Origin: CBDEFX01 sp965237635
GTDB taxonomy: Bacteria > Chloroflexota > Dehalococcoidia > Lucifugimonadales > CAUZJF01
Length of the DNA: 64,000 bases
Direction: 5' to 3'
Assembly (NCBI GenBank): GCA_965237635.1
Contig: CBDEFX010000001.1
Span: 1-64,000 of the forward strand
A program made the position numbers and the translations under genes. Below the pieces are notes generated by a model. It did not search any database. It worked only from the letters and a program-made list of their open reading frames with translations, and was not told the DNA's origin. Positions 58,913 to 64,000 of the stretch are shown piece after piece. How positions within the stretch are numbered: position 1 is the stretch's first letter; each line of letters begins with the position of its first letter.

Positions 58913-59815
58913 TTATGCGAAGGCCACGCATCTGACCGAGGGCAGGCCTTCGGCCAGTGTCGACCAGCTCAGCCCTTCGTCCGAGGAGACAAACACCGAA
59001 CCATCGGAGGTCCCGAACACGACCGATGCCCCCTTCGCAGCCAAGCAGAAGGTGTCTACGTTTTCGGGGAACCACTCGGGGAGACCTTCCTGGCATCGCA
59101 CGAAGGGCTCACCGCCATCGACCGCCCGGCGGTAGACGGCGGCGCGCTGTGTGAAAGGGCCCGTGGAGGCGGTTACCAGCACCGTCCCGTTGGCGACGGC
59201 GACCGCCCGGAGGTAGCCCCCGTGTAAGCCGTCGGAGTCGAAACTCCACGTCTCGCCCCCGTCGGCGCTGCTGGCGAGCCCTTGGGCCGAGGCCGCGAGC
59301 ACCTGCCCCGAGCCAGGGTCGGAGATGACCTGGTGAACGTCTGACCGGATGTCGATCGTCGGCTGCCAAGACCTTCCTGCATCGGCCGAACGGACCACGC
59401 CCCCGACATGGACGTTTGCGTACACGGTCCCAGACAGGTCGGCCGCCATCGACCGGATGTCCGGTAGGCCTCCCCATGGGGTGGACCATTCGTCTCTTCC
59501 TTCGACTCGGTCGAATAGTTCGACCGGCGCGAACTGTTCGCCCTGTAGGACCAGGAGCCGCGCCTCCGATGTACCCACGTAGAGCGCCTCTGGGGTTGGC
59601 AGCACGCAGTTGGCGTGCAGGCCCTCGACTGAAGCGACCTGCTCCCAGTCAGCTCCGGAGCTCGACTGCCACACGTCGGTGCGGTCGACGACCGCCCACC
59701 ATCCGGACTCGCCCATAGCCAGGGAGTTAACCGCACGGCTGGCCAACGATACCTGTGTCTGGTCGCCCAACTGGTGCAGGCCGTCGGCCGTGCCAACAAG
59801 GACCTCACGCTCCAT
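58913..59815 (-). CDS. BNR/Asp-box repeat beta-propeller protein
   Basis: 300 residues from the ATG at 59815. At least three Asp boxes (S-x-D-x-G-x-S/T-W): SADAGRSWQ, SADGGETWS, SSDEGLSWS, with matching GTVYANVHVGGVVR and VLAASAQGLASSAD strands. No signal peptide at this start. Sialidase catalytic residues are not evident, so it is more likely a propeller scaffold or monitoring protein. Lies 35 bases from the Eis-like gene on the same strand. Confidence 0.75.
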   Translation of the reverse strand: MEREVLVGTADGLHQLGDQTQVSLASRAVNSLAMGESGWWAVVDRTDVWQSSSGADWEQVASVEGLHANCVLPTPEALYVGTSEARLLVLQGEQFAPVELFDRVEGRDEWSTPWGGLPDIRSMAADLSGTVYANVHVGGVVRSADAGRSWQPTIDIRSDVHQVISDPGSGQVLAASAQGLASSADGGETWSFDSDGLHGGYLRAVAVANGTVLVTASTGPFTQRAAVYRRAVDGGEPFVRCQEGLPEWFPENVDTFCLAAKGASVVFGTSDGSVFVSSDEGLSWSTLAEGLPSVRCVAFA

Positions 59816-59931
59816 AGTTTTGTCGCTTCTCCTCCGCACTTCACAGCTGTCCATTGGACCGCCGGCCGCCTGCGGTTAACCCAGTGAATCATTGTACCGC
59901 AGCCAGCTATGTCTATGGTAAGCTGACCGGC

Positions 59932-60996
59932 ATGAAGATACTCGAATACATGCAGCGGTACGACTACGAGCAGCTCGTCGTCTGCAACGAGCCCTCGGCG
60001 GGTCTTAAGGCGTTCATCGCCATTCACGATACGACTCTCGGCCCGGCATGTGGCGGGGTGAGGATCTGGCCCCACGCCACCGAGGAAGAGGCGCTGTTGG
60101 ACGTGCTCCGGCTGGCCCGAGCGATGACATACAAGTCGGCCTTGGCCGGGCTGCCGCTTGGCGGGGGCAAGGCGCTCATAATGGCGGACCCGCGTAAGGA
60201 CAAAAACGAGGCCTTGCTGAGGGCCTTCGGGCGGTACGTCGATACGCTCGGCGGCAGGTACGTCACTACCGAGGACGTGGGGATGACCCCTCTGGACGTC
60301 GAGCACATCGCTCAGGAGACCAGCCACATTGTCGGTCTTCCCCTGTCACTCGGAGGCAGTGGGGACACCTCCATCATGACCGGGCTAGGTGTCTACCTCG
60401 GGATGCAGGCGTGTGCGAAGGCGGTCTGGGGCTCAGACAGCCTGGATGGACGTGTCGTCGCGATGCAGGGATTCGGCCACGTCGCCGTGCAGACGGCCGA
60501 GTACCTTCTAAAGGAAGGGGTCGAGCTCGTAGTGACGGATATCGACGAGGCTGCGCGGGAGCGGGCTCACGAGCTTGGGGCCACGATCGTGCAACCCGAC
60601 GCCATCTACGACACCGAGTGCGACATCTTCTCCCCTTGTGCGTTGGGTGGGGTCCTCAACAGCGACACGGTCCCGCGGCTGCGGTGCGCCATAGTGGCCG
60701 GCGGGGCCAACAACCAGCTCATGGATGACGAGGACGGCGTCGAGTTGCAACGGCGGGGTATCCTGTATGCGCCCGACTACGTGATCAACGCCGGTGGCAT
60801 CATCAACGTCGCCTGCGAGATGGACGGCGGCTACCGGCCCGAGCGGGCGCGGGAGATGACCGAGCGCATTTACGAGACCACCGAGCGCGTCATCCGCATC
60901 TCACGTGACGAGGAGATCTCGACGCACGAGGCCGCCGGCCAGTTGGCAGAGAGCAGGCTGGATGAAGTGCGCAGTCTGAAGGCGATATACCGCTAG
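59932..60996 (+). CDS. Leucine dehydrogenase-like Glu/Leu/Phe/Val dehydrogenase
   Basis: 354 residues from the ATG at 59932. Family signature TYKSALAGLPLGGGKALI with catalytic lysines K68 and K80, DVGMTPLDVEHIA, NAD-binding MQGFGHVAVQTAEYL and NQLMD / INAGGIINV at the end. It oxidatively deaminates branched-chain amino acids to keto acids with NAD. The ribosome site is weak. Neighbours (D-aminoacylase, gamma-glutamyltransferase) fit amino-acid scavenging. Confidence 0.9.
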   Translation: MKILEYMQRYDYEQLVVCNEPSAGLKAFIAIHDTTLGPACGGVRIWPHATEEEALLDVLRLARAMTYKSALAGLPLGGGKALIMADPRKDKNEALLRAFGRYVDTLGGRYVTTEDVGMTPLDVEHIAQETSHIVGLPLSLGGSGDTSIMTGLGVYLGMQACAKAVWGSDSLDGRVVAMQGFGHVAVQTAEYLLKEGVELVVTDIDEAARERAHELGATIVQPDAIYDTECDIFSPCALGGVLNSDTVPRLRCAIVAGGANNQLMDDEDGVELQRRGILYAPDYVINAGGIINVACEMDGGYRPERAREMTERIYETTERVIRISRDEEISTHEAAGQLAESRLDEVRSLKAIYR

Positions 60997-61044
60997 GGAT
61001 TAGGGGAACCCTCATCCCCTCGACAAGCTCGGGGCAGGCTCTAA

Positions 61045-61069
61045 CCTTCTCCCGCAAGGCGGGAGAAGG
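61045..61069. terminator. Hairpin after the leucine-dehydrogenase-like gene
   Basis: CCTTCTCCCGC-AAG-GCGGGAGAAGG, perfect 11-base arms, ~50 bases past the stop. Also a known type of dispersed intergenic repeat. No T-run. Confidence 0.6.
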
Positions 61070-61165
61070 GACAAGAACGTTCCCAATGTTTGTTTTCCTT
61101 ATACCTGGTTGACACTGCGGACAAACGCGGTGCAGTAGGAAGGGAAACTCAGACACCCGTTTGTC

Positions 61166-61200
61166 CCGATACGTCCCGATGTGGCATCGGGACGTATCGG
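61166..61200. repeat. Perfect 35-base palindrome
   Basis: CCGATACGTCCCGATG (61166-61181), TGG loop, CATCGGGACGTATCGG (61185-61200), no mismatch. Between the dehydrogenase and the aldo/keto reductase; 60997-61286 holds no gene. Confidence 0.7.
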
Positions 61201-61286
61201 GGGGGCGATTGCAAAGCCCAGGTCGCCGTGCTAGATTCTCACCAGGATTCTGACTGAGTACCCTAGATCACGCGAGGCAGGAGTCC

Positions 61287-61886
61287 ATGGCGAGGACCGC
61301 CTTCGGCGATACCGGTCTTGAGGTTTCGCGCCTGGGGCTTGGTGTGGCGGGGATCTCTCGCCATGAAAGAAGGGGCGAAGTAGCGGAGGGTGGCCGGGTG
61401 CTCAACGTGGCACTTGACTCCGGCATCAATTTCCTCGACACTGCGGCCTGCTACGGGACCACCGAGGAGCTCATCGGGCGCACTGTGGCCCACCGGCGCG
61501 ACGAGTATGTCCTGGCGACCAAGTGCGGCGACGTCACAGGTGGGTCGACCGACGAGCCCTGGTCCGCGAATATCATCGAGGAGTCGATAGACCGCAGCCT
61601 TAGAAGGATGAGAACCGACTATGTGGACCTGGTCCAGCTCCACTCCTGCGAGCTGGACGTGCTGGAAAGGGGCGAGGCCGTCGACGCGCTGGTCAAGGCG
61701 AAGGAGGCTGGCAAGACTCGCTTCGTCGGGTACAGTGGGGACAATGAGGCGGCGCATGGGCCGTGGACAGTGGGATTTTCGCCACTCTTCAGACGAGCTT
61801 CAACCTGGTGGACCAGCGGGCGCGAACCGAGCTGTTGGAGCTGGCCGAATCAAAGGGAATGGGGATCATTATCAAGCGCCCGATAG
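61287..61886 (+). CDS. Aldo/keto reductase, N-terminal part (frameshifted)
   Basis: ATG at 61287 with GCAGGAG upstream. Catalytic tetrad residues in place: D in INFLDTAACYG with Y shortly after, K in LATKCG, H in VQLHSC. The frame is good to YSGDNEAAH then becomes nonsense; the rest of the barrel continues in the frame at 61763. One missing base near 61757-61760 would give EAAHWAVDSGIFATLQ. Probably an NADPH-dependent reductase; substrate unknown. Confidence 0.8.
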   Translation: MARTAFGDTGLEVSRLGLGVAGISRHERRGEVAEGGRVLNVALDSGINFLDTAACYGTTEELIGRTVAHRRDEYVLATKCGDVTGGSTDEPWSANIIEESIDRSLRRMRTDYVDLVQLHSCELDVLERGEAVDALVKAKEAGKTRFVGYSGDNEAAHGPWTVGFSPLFRRASTWWTSGREPSCWSWPNQREWGSLSSAR

Positions 61887-62191
61887 CCAACGGCGCGTGG
61901 GGCAAGGACCGCAGCCCATCCACTTATGCGGACGAGTATTTCGAGCGGGCGAAGGTAATGGCCCAGATGGGGCCCATTCCCGGCGCACCGGAGGACCCGG
62001 TCCTGCTGGCGATGGGATTCGCGCTCGCTCATCCTGTGGTAGACACGATCATCGTTGGCACGCACAACCCGTCCCATCTGATAGCCAACGTCGAGATGGC
62101 GGAGCGCTGGCCGTCCGTCCAGGCGGAGACGGTCCAGGAGCTACACCGCCGCTTTGACGAGGTAGGTGGACAGTGGCCGCAGCTCAAGTGA
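61763..62191 (+). CDS. Aldo/keto reductase, C-terminal part (frameshifted)
   Basis: Continues the (beta/alpha)8 barrel: SGIFATLQTSFNLVDQRART, ELAESKGMGIIIKRPIANGA, then DTIIVGTHNPSHLIANVEMA, the usual cofactor-phosphate strand and helix. No ribosome site of its own. Same gene as 61287-61886, split by a single-base deletion. Confidence 0.78.
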   Translation: MDSGIFATLQTSFNLVDQRARTELLELAESKGMGIIIKRPIANGAWGKDRSPSTYADEYFERAKVMAQMGPIPGAPEDPVLLAMGFALAHPVVDTIIVGTHNPSHLIANVEMAERWPSVQAETVQELHRRFDEVGGQWPQLK

Positions 62192-62230
62192 CGGCTGCAG
62201 AGACCTACCTACCCTAAAGAGGGCGCTAAT

Positions 62231-64000
62231 ATGGCTAAATTCACAACCCGTCCGGTCATCATGGGGACTCGAGGGGTGGTAACGTCGGGGCATTACCTGG
62301 CCACCGCGGCGGGCTTCCGTATCATGGAGCAGGGTGGCAACGCGATCGACGCCGCCGCCGCGATGTGCTTTTGTCTCAACCTGCTGGAGCCGCACATGAA
62401 CGGCATCGGAGGCGAGGTCCCGACGCTGGTCTATTCCGCCAAAGAGCAAAAAGCATTCGCTATCAGCGGGATGGGCTGGTCCCCCAAGGCCTTCACGATT
62501 GACTGGTGCCGCGAGCACGGGATCGACCTTATCCCTGGCGACGGCTATCTCCCCGCCTGCGTTCCCGCGGTGGTAGACACCTGGGCGACGGCAGTAGCCC
62601 GTTTCGGTACGATGAGCTTCTCAAAGGTGCTGCAGCCGGCCATCGAGCTGGCCGAAAACGGGTTTCCCGTCTACCAGGGCTTGCACGACAACCTGTCCGC
62701 TAATCGCCTCAAGTACATCGAGCTTTACCCGACGACCGCCGAAATCTACTGTCCGGACGGCCGCGCCCCGGAGGTGGGAGAGGTCATTCGCAACCCGGAT
62801 TTCGCCGGTACACTGAAGACGTTGTGCGACGCAGAGGACCAGGCCCAGTCGTGGGGAAGGGTAGCGGCCATCGAGGCGGCGCGAGACATCTTCTACAAGG
62901 GCCCGATCGCCGAACGCATCGTCCAGTTCATCACAAGTAACCCGGTGGAGGACGCCAGCGGTGCAGCCCACACCGGCCTCCTATCCTTGGCGGACATGGC
63001 TGAGTGGCATGCAGCCGTCGAGGAGCCAGCCACCTTCCACTACCGTGGGCTCGACGTCCATAAGTGTCCCCCATGGACTCAGGGGCCCGTCTTCCTCCAG
63101 CAGCTGGCGATTCTAGATGGCTATGACCTGGAGAAGCTCGGCCACAACTCGGCCGACTACCTCCACGTCTGGATCGAGTCGGCCAAGCTGGCGTTCGCCG
63201 ACCGCGAGGCCTACTATGGCGACCCGCTTTTCGACGAGGTGCCCCTGGACGTGCTGCTTTCCAGGGGCTATGCGGCCGATAGGCGAAGCCTCATCGGCGA
63301 CTCGGCCTCTCTGGAGATGCGCCCGGGGGATGTGGGGAACGGTGTGCCCGCGTATGCGACCGGTGACGTGGCCGAGGACAATCGCCGTTCGTTGGGATTG
63401 GAAGTCGCCGGTGTCGAAGCGTTGGAAGTCGATGGGGGCCATCTTGGCGATACTACCCACCTTGACGCCGTGGACCGCGAAGGCAACATGGTCTCAGCCA
63501 CGCCCAGCGGCGGGTGGCTGGGCAGCTCGCCGGTAATCAGGGGTCTGGGATTCCCGATCGGCTCAAGGGGCCAGATGTTTTACCTCAATCCAGAGCGGCC
63601 CAACGCTCTCGCCCCCCGAAAACGACCTCGTGCCACGCTGACGCCGTCTCTGGTCACCTCTAGAGGCAAGCCTTTCATGGTGTTTGGAACTCCCGGAGGC
63701 GACACCCAGGACCAGATCACCCTGCAGTTCTTCCTGAACTACGTGGACTTTGGCATGAATCTCCAGGAGGCATTGGACGCGGCGGCCGTCTACTCGTTGC
63801 ACTTTCCGTCCTCGTTCTACCCTCGCCCCGCCCGTCCTGGGGTCGTCGTTGCCGAGTCCCGAGTCCCGAAGGACGTGATCGAGGAGCTGGAGCGCAGGGG
63901 ACACCAGGTCGAGCTCGCCGAGCCCTGGTCCGCCGGAAAGGTCATGGCCATCCGATACGACGAGGCCAACGGGGTGATCGCGGGTGGTGCATCGCCCAAG
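62231..64000 (+). CDS. Gamma-glutamyltransferase (3' end outside window)
   Basis: 590 codons visible, open to the right edge. Ntn-hydrolase family marks: ATAAGFRIMEQGGNAIDAAAA near the start, PHMNGIGGE, and the autoprocessing/nucleophile site GDTTHLDAVDREGNM (Thr408-Thr409). Later LTPSLVTSRGKPFMVFGTPG and DQITLQFFLNYVDFGM are typical. Cleaves gamma-glutamyl bonds of glutathione and related peptides, usually after export, but no signal peptide is seen at this start. AGAGGG precedes the ATG. Confidence 0.9.
   Translation, partial: MAKFTTRPVIMGTRGVVTSGHYLATAAGFRIMEQGGNAIDAAAAMCFCLNLLEPHMNGIGGEVPTLVYSAKEQKAFAISGMGWSPKAFTIDWCREHGIDLIPGDGYLPACVPAVVDTWATAVARFGTMSFSKVLQPAIELAENGFPVYQGLHDNLSANRLKYIELYPTTAEIYCPDGRAPEVGEVIRNPDFAGTLKTLCDAEDQAQSWGRVAAIEAARDIFYKGPIAERIVQFITSNPVEDASGAAHTGLLSLADMAEWHAAVEEPATFHYRGLDVHKCPPWTQGPVFLQQLAILDGYDLEKLGHNSADYLHVWIESAKLAFADREAYYGDPLFDEVPLDVLLSRGYAADRRSLIGDSASLEMRPGDVGNGVPAYATGDVAEDNRRSLGLEVAGVEALEVDGGHLGDTTHLDAVDREGNMVSATPSGGWLGSSPVIRGLGFPIGSRGQMFYLNPERPNALAPRKRPRATLTPSLVTSRGKPFMVFGTPGGDTQDQITLQFFLNYVDFGMNLQEALDAAAVYSLHFPSSFYPRPARPGVVVAESRVPKDVIEELERRGHQVELAEPWSAGKVMAIRYDEANGVIAGGASPK

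Overview
The window is high-GC bacterial DNA. I read it as the chromosome of a monoderm Chloroflexota-like bacterium carrying an integrative and conjugative element (ICE) and several insertion sequences. The phylum is an inference from gene style: many lipoproteins, a peptide and amino-acid catabolism set, and a stripped-down Gram-positive-type type IV secretion system. I see no rRNA or tRNA gene that would settle it.

Bases 1-9066 (all minus strand) are a defence cluster. In transcription order it holds MazE/MazF, a type III-like restriction helicase-nuclease, an MNT/HEPN toxin-antitoxin pair, a beta-class DNA methyltransferase, and a UvrD-type helicase that begins with a RelE/ParE-like domain and runs off the left edge.

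Bases 9220-21363 (minus strand) are the maintenance half of the ICE: SNF2-like helicase, DUF6094-type methyltransferase, RadC, SSB, DUF2958, a Cas4/RecB-like nuclease, a TSCPD-like protein, a Rad52-type annealing protein, a CHC2/TOPRIM primase and several small zinc-ribbon or unknown proteins. Many of these genes are separated by the same GC-rich stem-loop cassette. Bases 21430-22243 are non-coding and hold six tandem ~42-base iteron-like repeats, a candidate origin.

Bases 23396-36465 (plus strand) are the transfer half: paired palindromic operators, then an exported protein, VirB6/TrbL-like, VirB2-like pilin, PrgI-like fusion, a second pilin-like protein, VirB4 ATPase, a HerA/TraG-type ATPase (frameshifted), a replication-relaxation protein, three HTH regulators and a PP-loop ATPase. 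No outer-membrane core proteins (VirB7/9/10) are present. A large serine integrase (36499-38103) abuts the headless 3' part of another serine recombinase, which I take as the right attachment junction near 38.06 kb.

Bases 38.7-54 kb are a scrap yard: remnants of two-component regulators, two IS3-family elements with 3-base target duplications and intact slippery heptamers, two IS1380-family elements (one intact, one decayed), a lipoprotein with three tandem Cache-like domains, and a minus-strand lipoprotein operon broken by one IS3 copy and one IS1380 copy. Bases 54-64 kb are ordinary chromosome: D-aminoacylase-like amidohydrolase, kelch lipoprotein, Eis-like acetyltransferase, BNR-repeat protein, leucine-dehydrogenase-like enzyme, aldo/keto reductase and gamma-glutamyltransferase (cut by the right edge).

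Several genes (ssb, the TraG-like ATPase, the kelch protein, the aldo/keto reductase) are broken by single-base indels, mostly in short homopolymers. That pattern suggests residual assembly errors at least as much as real decay.
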